The position numbers and the translations under genes were made by a program. Positions 8,774 to 20,459 of a stretch of DNA of 64,000 nucleotides are shown piece by piece (within the stretch, counting starts at the first letter, position 1; every line of letters starts with the position of its first letter). The notes beneath the pieces are model-generated. The model saw nothing but the letters and a program-made list of their open reading frames with translations. It was not told where the DNA came from and did no database searches. Source of the stretch: Phlebopus portentosus (Eukaryota > Basidiomycota > Agaricomycetes > Boletales > Boletinellaceae); assembly GCA_037892935.1 (NCBI GenBank), contig JAYXKI010000002.1, positions 2,852,001 to 2,916,000 on the forward strand. The letters run 5' to 3'.

Positions 8774-10186
8774 GAACATGACTGTGGGTTCAAATAAGCC
8801 TAGATTTGTCTGGAACACTGCCTTCCACTCGTCTCCCTTGCAAATCCAGATGTTGTAGTATCCCCAACGAACATCGAGCTTCGTGATGTACCTTGCATCC
8901 TTAACCTTGTCGATGAGCTCATTTATCAGTGGCAACGGGTATTTGTTCTTGACCGTCCCTTCATTGAGCTTCCGATAGTCTTGGATTGCTCGTAAGCTCC
9001 CATCCTCTTTCTTGATAAAGAAGAATGGTGATGCCATTGGAGACTTCGACTGTCGGATACGTCCTGACGCTAGGTTTTCCTCAATGAACTCCCTCATCGC
9101 TTCTTGTTCTTTTGGCGATAACGGGTAAACCTTGCAGTCACTGGGTTTGAAATCCAGTTTCAGGTCAATAGCGTGGTCCCACGTTCGGTGGTTTGGTAAG
9201 CATTTGAACGATTCCTCACTAAAGACGTCGGCGTATTCCTCCAGGTAAGGTGGCCATTTTGCCGCTTCCTTCATCCGCACATTCCTCACAAACTCTTCAT
9301 CTATCTCCTCGCTCGACAGTGGCAACTCACATTCGTCAGGGCAATGGGTGAACTTAACTGTTCCTAACCTCCAATCAATCTCAGAATTATGCTTCGTCAA
9401 CCAGTCATGTCCGAGGAAGATGTTGCTTGACGCTAAGGATGTCACGGCCAGTCGAATCTCTTCCTCGTGTTTCCCAAAGAACATTCGTACGACTATGTAT
9501 TCCTTGATCAATCCAGCCTCGTTGCTTGTTCCATCAGCATTGAAGACTGGTCTAGGCCGAATGTACCTTTGGGTGGGGAAACCATACCGTTTGACAAAAC
9601 CTTTGTCGATGCATGAGCCTGTGCACCCTGAGTCGATCAGTGCATGAGCATCAATGAAGTTTTCCTCTTTGAGTAGGGGGTTTGACAAGTCTACTTCGTC
9701 ATCACCTGCTACCTTTGGGTGTACGATGCTAACGAAGGCGTCCAACTCCTTTCCTCCCGCCCTTCACACGAACTGATCTGCGTCCACAATGCCCTCGCGC
9801 CATACCTCAGCCGCGCATCTGCCTACTACATCCCACACTGCTTCAGTGACGTTCGCCTGAGCAACAACGTTCTCACGGTAAGGTGCTTCCGCCACAACCT
9901 TATTTTTTATAGTGGTTTGATTCTGCTCTTCCTCTCTCAATTCGCCTGCTTGCGCATCTGTTCTTCTGATAAATAAATCTTCATAGACTTCGAAGTCATC
10001 GTTATCATCTTCAGATTCATCTGGCAGCACGTCGGTAAGGATCTTTCGAAGGATGAAACCGTCACTGGTATTCGCATCTTGATATTGTACAACAGGACAA
10101 TTATATTTTAACGAGTCCAACGAAAAGAGTCCTTTAGGAGACCGACCAGTCGTTCCGACGTCTACGCCTGGTCTTCTGGAAAACCC
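8774..10186 (-). pseudogene. Element A pol, 5' part: protease and start of RT
   Basis: On the minus strand from the frameshift heptamer at 10,180-10,186 this encodes the Pol N-terminus, the protease ([13 protein letters not shown]) and RT up to PTVMFF, where element B is inserted. Relative to B and G, CGA has become TGA near 9,760, splitting the frame between the linker and the protease. Several further Arg codons are changed. The remaining frame is otherwise long and clearly recognisable. Confidence 0.9.
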
Positions 10187-11613
10187 TCACCTTCTATGAG
10201 TTCTTCCAGCTCAGTGGGTACTGCTTGTACATTGTTATCATCGTCCTTTTTGAAGGAGGATTCCTTTGCTTGGCCGAGTTCCTCGAAGAGCGCCTTTCTG
10301 TCTGCTGGGACAAAGGCTGCGATGATGGCATGTATCGCTTCATGACCTCGCGGGCATTCCCTGATGTAGTGGCCCACCTGACCACACTTGTAACAAGCAC
10401 GTGTACGATGCGCCTGGTTCATCATCACATCCATGGGTTGTCCTAAGCCTCCATACGTTACTCCCATAGCATCATGACGATCTTGAGCGGAGGGTATGAA
10501 AGGACGGGCTGCTTGTTGAGGCAGCATAAAATGTCTCATTGGTGGTGTCGGAGCTGGTTTTATCGCTGTCGAACTAATTGTCTTTCTCCGACGTTCAGCC
10601 ATCAGGTCCCTGATTTGGTGCTCGACCCTGTCGACCTTGACGGCGGTCTTCTTGAACTCTTCGTACGACGTTGGTTCATTGGGCAATCTCATAACACCTT
10701 CAACAACCTTTGGGTTTAGCGCCCTCTTCAGACGACTCATCAACCATTCATCATGTGCCTCTGTTGCTAGGCCAGCATCCACTCGGCAAATGTCAAACTT
10801 GTTGAAGAACTCATCGGCGTTGAGGTCTCCTTAATACATCGCATCTAGTCGTTCGAAGGCTTTCTGGGATCTGGTGGGGTCATCAAACGACGTGTCCAGC
10901 TTCTTCAGGAAGGCGTCCCAGCCATCCGTGAATGTCAGGTTGCCATCTTCATCGACTGCTCCACTGGTGTAACTTTCTGCCCAGTGAGCTGCAGCACCAC
11001 TCTTCATGTACGACAGGGCGAACATAATCTTACTCTTGTTCGTCCTGAACTCTGACTCAGATGCGTAGATGTAGAGGCGCAGTTCTCGCTTGAAGTCCAC
11101 ATAATTGTGTTCGCCATCAAAGTCTCTTGGTTTGGCGATGTGGACCTTCTTCAACACCTTTGATCCTTGGTTCGCACCTTCGCCTGCAGCTTGGAGCGCT
11201 AGTGCGACCGCCGTCGCGAGATCAGTCATCGCTTCCTTTGACAATGACATCTCGTGTTCTTCTTCTTCTTCATCTTCTTCACTCGGTATAAGCGGCGCTG
11301 GTTCTCGGAATTTTCCAAACGCCGGTGAAGGCTCGACAGGGGGAGGCAACGCTTGAGTGGTCGAACCCGATGGGTCTGGTAAGGGGGCTGTTGATTGCGT
11401 CGGAGTAGGGGGTGAAGGCTCGTCTACATCGCCTTCTTGTTTCACTCTCCAGTGGAGGGACTTTCCTTCCCTCTGGGAGTACCACCTCTTGGCAGTCTCG
11501 TCCCACCAAGTGCCGAAGACTTGATTTTCTGCTTTGATGATATAATGTCCTCGCGAAGCGCTCCACCTAGAGTTTGCAGGGAGGGCCGCTCGTTGCTCAT
11601 CAGTTAGCTCCAC
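10162..11613 (-). pseudogene. Element A gag
   Basis: Homologous to the gag of B along its whole length, including the Trp-rich N-terminal segment, the capsid-like region and the zinc knuckle CYKCGQVGHYIREC. A CAA-to-TAA change near 10,831 (codons YQGD in B) breaks it in two. No ATG lies at the position of the B start; the codon there is ACA-like. The stop is followed by the conserved frameshift stem. Confidence 0.9.
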
Positions 11614-12029
11614 CTTGATAGGCTGGGGGTGGAACGGGGATTGGGATGCTGTTCGGGCGGGACCGACTTCGGATAACCGGCTTGTCTTTGAAATTGACGA
11701 CTAAACGAAAGGCTCCGAGGTAGATAATGAAGGAGATACTAGTCGACGACTGGACTCTATGCATTACCCATGAGAAGGTTTGATGGGAGTTCCAGAGGAG
11801 GGTGATTCGGAGTGCCACAGTGATATGATTAGTTAATACTTTGGGTACTATCGGGTCACGTCGGAGTCAATCGGACTTCGACGGGCAAGATAGGGGTTTG
11901 TTGTCTGCATGGTAGGAACTGGGTTTCGTTCGATGTCGTCCTTCGAAGATATACTTCAGGGGACACATCACAGGTGAGCGCTCGACGACAACGGAATCGG
12001 GCATGAGCCAGAGGTAGGTCTTTCTATTA
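11614..12029 (-). other. Element A 5' leader with primer-binding site
   Basis: Matches the leader of B on the minus strand. The self-priming site is next to the LTR (GTCTTTCTATT on the plus strand at 12,018-12,028, which reads AATAGAAAGAC in the sense direction). No further gene seen. Confidence 0.7.
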
Positions 12030-12488
12030 TGTTAGGCGGACGGCTCAAGGACTGAGTCGAGGCAGGCCAACACAACAACAAACAAGCATGAATGAGATAA
12101 TCCCAAACACGTCGCTCAGGTCAAAACAGCTAAGATGAGGCTTAAGTCCAGACCATCGAACGCTAGGTCGCAGTGAAGGTAAGTAGAATTCAGCAAACTA
12201 ATAATACAAGAGTAGATACCTAGGTCGCAGTGAAGGTAAGTAGAATAGAAAGACAAGGAACGAAAGAGTCAAACTATCTACTTATATAGACTTTGAGCAT
12301 GGGAAAGGTCTACTCTAATAGAAAGTCACATGTCAAGGAATGAGATGATTAGTGAGCGTGATAGAACGTTGTGGAATGTTCCGGTAATTGGATGAATAAG
12401 CGCATAAGAAAAATAAAAGAAAAGGAAAAAGAATATTAAAATGAATGATGATGTAAGAAAAGAAAAGGAAAATGTTCGAGTCCTTACA
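12030..12488 (-). repeat. Element A 5' LTR, long form with 57-bp extra segment
   Basis: 459 bp on the minus strand, ends TGTTAGGCGG and GTCCTTACA on the plus strand. It equals the 402-bp LTR of B plus 57 bp made of a second copy of the segment around CTTACCTTCACTGCGAC and about 31 bp of filler. TATA box conserved. Confidence 0.9.
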
Positions 12489-12540
12489 CTTTCTTAAAAC
12501 TCAATATTTCTTAGCTCTGTAAATTGACAGTTGTAGTATA
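12489..12540. other. AT-rich flank between element A and the foldback element
   Basis: 52 bp with no coding potential. Positions 12,522-12,537 resemble the first 16 bases of the window. It ends in the TA that flanks the foldback element. Confidence 0.4.
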
Positions 12541-12925
12541 GCTTCTTTCAAATAGGATCTCCTTTTGACTAAGAAAAGATGTCAAAAATTGAGAGAAAGC
12601 CTCTAAAAATAGCAAAGGGGTTATTTTTCAGCTCTTTACTAGTTGGTTATATGCTCTAGAAAAAATTACTAAAAAATACTTCCAGATGTATGGAATGCAA
12701 CTGCATTTGGAATTATAAAGATTGATTAGTGGTTGTTGAGATATAAGACTATGGCTGATTTTGCCCCATTTTGCCCTAAAATGCTCAAAAATGGCTACTT
12801 TAAAGTCTAGAGCATATAACTAACTAGTAAAGAGTTGAAAAATAATCTCTTTTCCATTTTTAGAGGCTTTCTCTCAATTTTTAACATTTTTTCTCAGTCA
12901 AAAGAAGATCCTATTTGAAAGAAGC
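12541..12925. mobile_element. Foldback/MITE-like element with 120-bp inverted repeats
   Basis: 385 bp, AT-rich, no coding frame. Its two ends (12,541-12,660 and 12,806-12,925) are about 120-bp inverted repeats, roughly 90 percent matching by eye, beginning GCTTCTTTCAAATAGGATC. TA dinucleotides lie on both sides (12,539-12,540 and 12,926-12,927), which would suit a Tc1/mariner-type non-autonomous element, but the exact ends are not certain. The LTR of element C begins one base after the right TA. No transposase is present in the window that could be assigned to it. Confidence 0.7.
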
Positions 12926-12928
12926 TAC

Positions 12929-13289
12929 TGTAAGGACTCGAACATTTTCCTTTTCTTTTCTGATGTCATCATTTATTTTAATATTCTTTTCCTTTTCTTT
13001 TTATTTTTCTTATGCGCTTATTCATCCTTTTGCCGGAACATTCCACAATGTTCTATCACGCTCACTAATCATCCCATTCCTTGTCATGTGACTTCCCATT
13101 AGAGTAGACCTTTCCCGCACCCAAAGTCTATATAAGTAGATAGTTTGACTCTTTCGTTCCTTGTCTTTCTATTCTACTTACCTTCACTGCGACATAGTGT
13201 GCATATAGCCCGGCAACTCGTGTTAGCCAGTTGTTTGTTGTTGTGTTGGCCACCTCGAGATCAACGCCCGTTAGTCTCGCCGCCTAACA
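12929..13289 (+). repeat. Element C 5' LTR, subfamily with different U5
   Basis: 361 bp, TGTAAGGACTC to CGCCTAACA. Close to the B LTR up to CACTGCGACATAG, then unlike it until the GTTTGTTGTTGTG segment and the last 9 bp. It lacks the 57-bp extra segment. TATATAAG and the self-primer sequence are conserved. Confidence 0.88.
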
Positions 13290-13682
13290 TAATAGAAAGA
13301 CCTACTCTCGAACCCGTGGTTTAACCACTCGTTTGTCGCTACTCCACGCAGGAGACACATCGATGGTCAACGACCGCGCCCATCCCGGATTTATCCGAGC
13401 AACCTCTATCTTGCCCGTCAAGGTCCGACTGACTTTGACGTGTCCCGATAGTTCCCGAAACAATCAATCCTCCAATCGTGGCACTCCGAATCACTCTTCT
13501 GTGGAACTTGCATCAGACATTCTCTTAGGTGACTCATAGAGTCCAATCATCATCGAGCATCTCGTTCATCATCTACCTCGGTGCCTTCCGACTAGTCATC
13601 AATTTCAAAGACAAGCTGGTCATCCGAAGTTGGTCCCGTTCGAACACCATCCCGATCCCCATTCCACCTCTGGCCTATCAAG
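13290..13682 (+). other. Element C 5' leader
   Basis: Begins with the conserved self-priming site (TAATAGAAAGACC) after the LTR; the rest aligns only partly with the leader of B. A short open frame here (13,333-13,539) has no counterpart in the other copies and is not supported. Confidence 0.6.
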
Positions 13683-15134
13683 GTGAATCTAACTGATGAT
13701 CAGCGGGCGGCTCTCCCGACAAACACTAGGTGGAGCGCATTGAGAGAACAGTATATCGTCAAGTCGGGTGATCAGACCTTCATTGCTTGGTGGGACAAGG
13801 CTGCGAAGAAGTGGTACTCTACCAGAGGGGACAAGTTCCAATATTGGAGAGCGAAACAAGAGGGTGACATAGACGATCCCGCACCCCCTACCCCCACATG
13901 ATCAACGGCTTCATTACCAGGGCCATCAACATCGACAGGTCAGATGTCAGCTCCACCCATAGCACCCTCATTGTCTTTCACCAAACCACGAGAGCCAGCT
14001 CCACTTGTACCAACAGATGAAGAGGAGGAAGACGAAGAAGAAGAACAAGAGATGTCATTGTCGAAAGAGTCAATAACGGACCTTGCTATGGCGATTGCGC
14101 TAGCACTCCAAGCGGCAGAAGAAGGAACGAGTCAAGGATTGAAGACGAACAAGGTTCATGTCGCCAAGCCCCGAGACTTTGACAGTGAACACAGATATGT
14201 CGACTTCAAACGAGAGCTGCGCCTATACGTTTATGCATCAGAGTCAGAGTTTAGGACGAGCAAAGCAAAGATCATGTTCGCTCTATCGTATATGAAGAGC
14301 GGTGCTGCTGCGAGCTGGGCAGAAAGCTACACGAGTGGCGCAATCGACGAACAGGGTAGGATAGCATTCAAGGACACTTGAGATGCTTTCCTAAAGAAAC
14401 TTGACACCTCGTTTGATGATCTGGCTCATTCCCAGAAGGCCTTCGAAAGGCTCGATGCAATGTACTAGGGGGACCTTAACGCCGACAAGTTCTTCAATAA
14501 GTTTGACATTTGTCAAGTTGACACTGGACTGGCCACCGAGGCTCATGACAAATGGCTGATGAGTCACTTGAAATGAGCACTAAACCCGAAGGTGGTTGAA
14601 GGTATTATGCGCCTACCCAATGAGCCAACAACGTATGAGGAATTCAAGAAGGCTGCGGTCAAGGTCGATAGGGTCGAGCGTCAGATCAGGGATCTAATGG
14701 CCAAGTGTAGAAGAAAGACGGTCGGCTCAACAGTGATGAAACTAGCACCACCACCGCTAAGACGTCCGGTGCCGCCTCAACAAGTGACTCGCCCTTTCAT
14801 CCCTCCCGCCCAAGATCGTCATGATGCGACTGGAGTAACATATGGAGGCCTAGGTCAGCCGATGGAGGTGATGATGAATCAGGCGCGTCGCACGCGCGCT
14901 TGCTATAAGTGTGGTCAAGTGGGCCACTACATTTGGGAATGCCCCCGAGGCCGTGAAGCAATATGCGCAATCATTGTGGCCTTTGTTCCAGCAGACAGAA
15001 AGGCACTCTTCGAGGAACTTGGCCAAGTGAAGGAATCCTCCCTCGAAGAGGTCGATGACATCAATGTGCGAGCAGTGCCGACTGAACTGGAAGAACTCGT
15101 GGACAGCGAGGGTTTTCCGGAAGACCAGACGTAG
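13683..15134 (+). pseudogene. Element C gag
   Basis: Homologous to gag of B (Trp-rich N-terminus, acidic run, capsid-like region, zinc knuckle CYKCGQVGHYIWEC) but broken by stops near 13,899 (TGA), 14,379 (TGG to TGA), 14,467 (TAG) and 14,575 (TGA). Those whose original codon is clear fit C-to-T or G-to-A changes. The end keeps the GGGTTTT heptamer (15,110-15,116) and the GACCAG/CTGGTC stem. Confidence 0.88.
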
Positions 15135-16111
15135 ACGTCGGAACAACTGGTCGATCACCTAAAGAATTCTTTTCGTCGGACTCGTTAAAATATAATCATC
15201 CTGTTGTACAATACCAAGATGCGAATATCAGTGACGGTTTCACCCTTCGAAAACTCCTTACCGACGTAATACCTGACGAACCTAAAGCGGATGACGATGA
15301 CTTCGACGTCTACACAGATTTGTTGGTTAGAAAAGTGAATGCGCAAGTAGACGATTCAAACGAGCTTAGTGTGGAAGAGTGGAATCAAACCGCTATAAAA
15401 AATGAGGTTGAGGTGGAAGCACCTTACTACGAGAACGTTGTTGCTCAGGCGAACGATACTGAAGCAGTATGGGATGTGGTTGGCAGACGCGTGGCTGAGG
15501 TATGGCGCAAGGACATAGTGGACGCAGATCAATTCGTCCGGAGGGCGGGAGAAAAAGAGTTGGACGCCTTCGTTAGCATCGTACATCTAAAGGTAGCAGG
15601 CGATGATGAAGTAGATTTGTCAAACCCTCTACTCGAAGAGGAAAACTTCATCGATGCTCATGTGCTAATTGACTCGGGATGCACAGGTTCATGTATTGAC
15701 GAGGGTTTTGTCAAACGATACGGTTTCCCCACCCAAAGGTACATTCGGCCTAGACCAGTCTTCAATGCTGACGGAACAAGCAATGAGGCGGGATTGATCA
15801 AGAAATATGTAGTCGTACGAATATTCTTTGGGAAACATGAAGAGGAGATACGACTGGCGGTGACATCCTTAGCATCGAGCAACATCTTCCTTGGACATGA
15901 CTGGTTGACGAAGCACAATCCTGAGATCGACTGGAGGTCGGGAACAGTCAAGTTCATGCATTGCCCTGATGAATGTGAGTTGTCACTACCAAGCAAGGAG
16001 ATAGACGAAGAATTTGTGAGGAATGTGCAGATGAAGGAGGTGGAGAAACCAGATTTTAAGCCTAGCGATTGCAAGGTTTACCCATTGTCACCGAAAGAAC
16101 AAGAAGCAATG
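15110..16111 (+). pseudogene. Element C pol, N-terminal part with protease
   Basis: From the heptamer, the -1 frame encodes the Pol N-terminus and the protease ([12 protein letters not shown]). Around 16,040 it lacks about 36 codons present in B (the segment [17 protein letters not shown] and what follows), an in-frame deletion joining MKEVEK to PDFKPSDCK. It stops at the left LTR of D, within the KEQEAM codons just before the RT domain. The frame is otherwise open. Confidence 0.85.
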
Positions 16112-16570
16112 TGTTAGGCGGACGGCTCAAGGACTGAGTCGAGGCAGGCCAACACAACAACAAACAAGCGTGGATGAGATAATCCCAAACATGTCGCTCA
16201 GGTCAAGACAGCTAAGACGAGGCTTAAGTCCAGACCGTCGAACGCTATGTCGCAGTGAAGGTAAGTAGAATTCAGCAAACTAATAATACAAGAGTAGATA
16301 CCTATGCCGCAGTGAAGGTAAGTAGAATAGAAAGACAAGGAACGAAAGAGTCAAACTATCTACTTATATAGACTTTGAGTGCGGGAAAGGTCTACTCTAA
16401 TAGGAAGTCACATGACAAGGAATGAGATGATTAGTGAGTGTGATAGAATGTTGTGGAATGTTCCAGCAATTGGATGAATAAGCGCATAAGAAAAATAAAA
16501 GAAAAGGAAAAAGAATATTAAAATGAATGATGACATAAGAAAAGAAAAGGAAAATGTTCGAGTCCTTACA
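16112..16570 (-). repeat. Element D 3' LTR
   Basis: 459 bp, long form with the 57-bp extra segment. Followed on the right by the polypurine tract (16,574-16,580 as C on the plus strand). Confidence 0.92.
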
Positions 16571-19500
16571 TCACCCCCCCTTCAAGGTTGGGCGTCCTGA
16601 CCAACCACATAAGCCTTCCGAGGACGTGAACTTGTACAGCGCTTGCAGGCTTTGTCGAGGTATCGTTAACTTCCTCGAAGCTCCAGGATGTTTGCGGTAG
16701 AATTCTTGAATTGATTCCTGCGCATTATCCTTGACGTCGGATTCTGGCTGCCAAGTCGCTTCCTCATATCCAACCCATTTGACCAAGAATTGGAGCTTGC
16801 CTCGATGCAGACGCGAGTTGAGTATTTCTTCAACCTCGTACTCTTCCTGCTCATCAATGATCACTGGTGGTGGTGGAGGTGGTTTCTTCTGCGATTCAAA
16901 GGACGGTTGAACGGCTGGTTTGAGCAAGATCTCATTGAAGACTGGATGGACCTTCTTCCAGGTCTTCAGTAGTTTGAGTCTGTATGCACTTGCGCCAACC
17001 TTTTCCACTACCTCGAAGGGACCGAACCATTTATCATCCATCTTCTTCGTCGGTCGGATCGTCTTGATATTTCGTCCGTCTAAGAAGACTTTCTGCCCTG
17101 CCTCATAGGTAATGGACTTCCCAGCATGGCGGTCGTAGAAGCGCTTCATGTCTTCATTTGCTTGGGTTAGGTTACCTTGAGCAAGTTCATGCACCTCCTT
17201 GACATGCTTGGCAAATTCTTCTGCTGACAGGTTCGATGATGCCGTTCCAACCCCCGTGAAGTCTAAGGGGTGCATTCCCGTATTGACGAAGAAGGGAGAT
17301 AGCTTCGTCGCTGAATGTTCACGGTTGTTGTATGCGAATTCTGCGAGAGCCAGCCAGTCCGCCCAGTCCGACTGCCAATGGTTGACGTATAGCCGCAGGT
17401 ATTGTTCCAGTTCCTGATTAACCCGCTCTGTCTGTCCATCAGTTTGTGGGTGATACGCTGTCGACGGGTTGCCTTCAATGTGGAGGAGCTTGTACAACTC
17501 CTTCATCATCTTCGCGTCGAATTGCACCCCTCGGTCATGGATGATCTTCCGTGGTAGTCCGTGTAATCGGAAGACGTGGTCTCTGTAGATCCTAGCCATG
17601 CCTTCCGCCGTTAACTTTGTCGTTGTTGGAATCGCATGGATTTGTTTGCTAAAGCGATCGACCACTACGCAAATCGCATTGAACCCATTCGATTCTGGCA
17701 ACTCTCCGATTAGGTCGACCGTGACAATCTGCCATGGCGCCTCCGGCACCTCGTTAGGGTGCAAAACCTTTGCTCTCGTTGTCCTTAGAGCTTTCGTCCG
17801 CTGACAACGATCACACCCCCGCACATACACCCGCACGTCTGCACTCATCCTTGGCCACCAGTACCTGCGTGCTATCAGCTGGATTGTCTTGGTTGCTCCT
17901 GGATGTCCTGCCAGGGTCGAGTCATGGTGTTCCTTCATGACGTCCTCTCTGATGCTCGCTGGTACATATAGCCGGCGGCCCTTTCTCCACATGTCCCCTC
18001 TCTTCTCGACGTCCTTCGGCCTCACTCCCTCATCTTCTTGTCTCTGCACTTCCACGACCTTTTCAACGAGTACCTCTCTTGACGTCTGAACCATTCCTCT
18101 AACCAGCCATTCCTTCTTGATGAAAGTCACGTTCTCATTATTGCGCTCGCCCTTGTCATAATCCGCCCGGCGTGACAACAGATCGGCTTTTCCCAACGTC
18201 TTTCCAGGCTTATGGACTAGCATGAAGTCAAACTCAGCTAAATCGAGTCGCCAACGAGCTTGTCGACGATTTAGCTTCTGCGGCGATCGGAAGTACGTTA
18301 GATTTGCATGGTCTGTCCACACCTCAAAAGGTTGGTTAGCTCCCTGGAGATATTGTCGCCATTCCTTTAGGGCTTGAACGATGGCGAGCATTTCCTTGTC
18401 GTAAATTTCATAATTTCGCTCTGCCTCTAGGAATGTTGACGACCGATAAGCGATCACCTTCCATTTGCCATCTTGTTTCTGGAGAAGGACTCCACCAGTC
18501 GCAAAGTCCGACGCATCTGCTTCTACCCAGAAAGGGTCCTCATTGTTGGGTATCGCTAACACGGGAGGACTACTCAGACGACGCTTCAATTCCTCGAACG
18601 CTGCCTTCTCGTCTTCGCCCCACTTCCATTCCACCTTACCCGTCAGTGTAGTCAAGGGTTTGACGACCGAACTGTAATCCTTAACAAAACGTCGCAACCA
18701 ATTTCCTAGTCCCAGGAATTGTTGCAGTTCGTGGACGTTCCTCGGAATTGGCCAGTCCTGTACCGCTGCCGTCTTCTTGGGATCCATTCGAACTTCACCA
18801 TTGCCAATGATGTGCCCGAGGTACTTGACTGTGTCGACTTCGAACTCGCACTTCTGCGGCTTTAGGAAAAGTCCGTTTTGGCGAAGGATCTCAAAGACTC
18901 GTTTGGTGCATCTGCGATGTTCCTCTAGATCGTTTGAGAAGATGAGAATGTCATCGAGGTAAATGATGACAATACCCTCATGGATTAGTTCCCGAAAGAT
19001 GTCGTTCATGAAGCCTTGGAATGTCGCTGGCGCATTACACAAGCCGAAGAACATGACTGTGGGTTCGAATAAGCCTAGATTTGTCCGGAACGCTGCCTTC
19101 CACTTGTCTCCCTCGCGAATCCGGATGTTGTAGTATCCCCAACGAACATCGAGCTTCGTGATGTACCTTGCATCCTTAACCTTGTCGATGAGCTCATTTA
19201 TCAGCGGCAACAGGTATTTGTTCTTGACCGTCCCTTCATTGAGCTTTCGATAGTCTTGGATTGCTCGTAAGCTCCCATCCTCTTTCTTGATAAAGAAGAA
19301 TGGTGATGCCATTGGAGACTTCGACTGTCGGATACGTCCTGATGCTAGGTTTTCCTCAATGAACTCCCTCATCGCTTCTTGTTCTTTTGGCGATAATGGG
19401 TAAACCTTGCAGTCGCTGGGTTTGAAATCCGGTTTCAGGTCAATAGCGTGGTCCCATGTTCAGTGGTTTGGTAAGCATTCAAACGATTCCTCACTAAAGA

Positions 19501-20459
19501 CGTCGGCATATTCCTCCAGGTAAGGTGGCCATTTTGCCGCTTCCTTCATCCGCACATTCCTCACAAACTCTTCATCTATCTCCTCGCTCGACAGTGGCGA
19601 CTCACATTCGTCAGGGCAACGGGTGAACTTAACTGTTCCTAACCTCCAATCAATTTCAGGATTATGCTTCGTCAACCAGTCATGTCCGAGGAAGATGTTG
19701 CTTGACGCTAAGGATGTCACTGCCAGTCGAATCTCTTCCTCGTGTTTCCCAAAGAACATTCGTACGACTACGTATTCTTTGATCAACCCAGCCTCGTTGC
19801 TTGTTCCGTCAGCATTGAAGACTGGTCTAGGTCGAATGTACCTTTGGGTGGGGAAACCATACCGTTTGACAAAACCTTCGTCGATGCATGAGCCCGTGCA
19901 TCCTGAGTCGATCAGTGCATGAGCATCAATGAAGTTTTCCTCCTCGAGTAGGGGGTTTGACAAGTCTACTTCGTCATCACCTGCTATCTTTAGGTGTACG
20001 ATGCTAACGAAGGCGTCCAACTCCTTTCCTCCCGCCCGTCGCACGAACTGATCTGCATCCACAATGCCCTCGCACCATACCTCAGCTGCGCGTCTGCCTA
20101 CTACATCCCACACTGCTTCAGTGACGTTCGCCTGAGCAACAACGTTCTCGCGGTAAGGTGCTTCTGCCACAACCTCATTTTTTATAGCGGTTTGATTCCG
20201 CTCTTCCTCTCTCAATTCGCCTGCTTGCGCATCTGTTCTTCTGACAAATAAATCTTCATAGACTTCGAAGTCATCGTTGTCATCTTCAGATTCATCTGGC
20301 AGCACGTCGGTAAGGATCTTTCGAAGGGTGAAACCGTCACTGATATTCGCCTTGATATTGTACAACAGGACAATTATATTTTAACGAATCCAACGAAAAG
20401 AGTCCTTTAGGAGACCGACCAGTCGTTCCGACGTCTACGCCTGGTCTTCTGGAAAACCC
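16571..20459 (-). pseudogene. Element D pol, with intact chromodomain end
   Basis: Complete domain set on the minus strand: protease ([13 protein letters not shown]), RT (YLDD), RNase H, integrase (HHCC and DDE residues as in B) and a C-terminal chromodomain (FLVKWVGYEEATWQPE), ending at 16,571 beside the polypurine tract. It is broken by a short deletion near 20,350 that shifts the frame in the Pol N-terminus and by CGA to TGA near 19,457 between protease and RT. From 19,372 down to 16,571 the frame is open for 933 codons. Confidence 0.92.

Larger units (their letters stand above)
45..12488 (-). mobile_element. Element A: family 1 Ty3/gypsy chromodomain LTR retrotransposon, decayed, split by element B
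   Basis: A minus-strand copy whose parts lie at 45-2,242 (3' part of pol) and 8,769-12,488 (5' part of pol, gag, leader and 5' LTR). Element B is inserted in its reverse transcriptase region; removing B and one copy of the CTGAA duplication rejoins the coding sequence. The 3' LTR is absent and pol stops before the chromodomain at about position 45. The coding regions carry several premature stops and a 2-bp deletion near 712, so this copy cannot move by itself. It is older than B. Confidence 0.9.
12929..16111 (+). mobile_element. Element C: diverged family 1 retrotransposon, truncated by the D-G array
   Basis: Plus-strand element with a 5' LTR, leader, gag and the start of pol, broken off at 16,111 where the D-G array begins. 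Its continuation is not found to the right of the array. U3, TATA box and primer-binding site match family 1, but the U5 part of the LTR (about 13,197-13,283) is unrelated to that of B, which marks a separate subfamily. Gag has several stops and pol an internal in-frame deletion, so this is an old copy. Confidence 0.88.
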
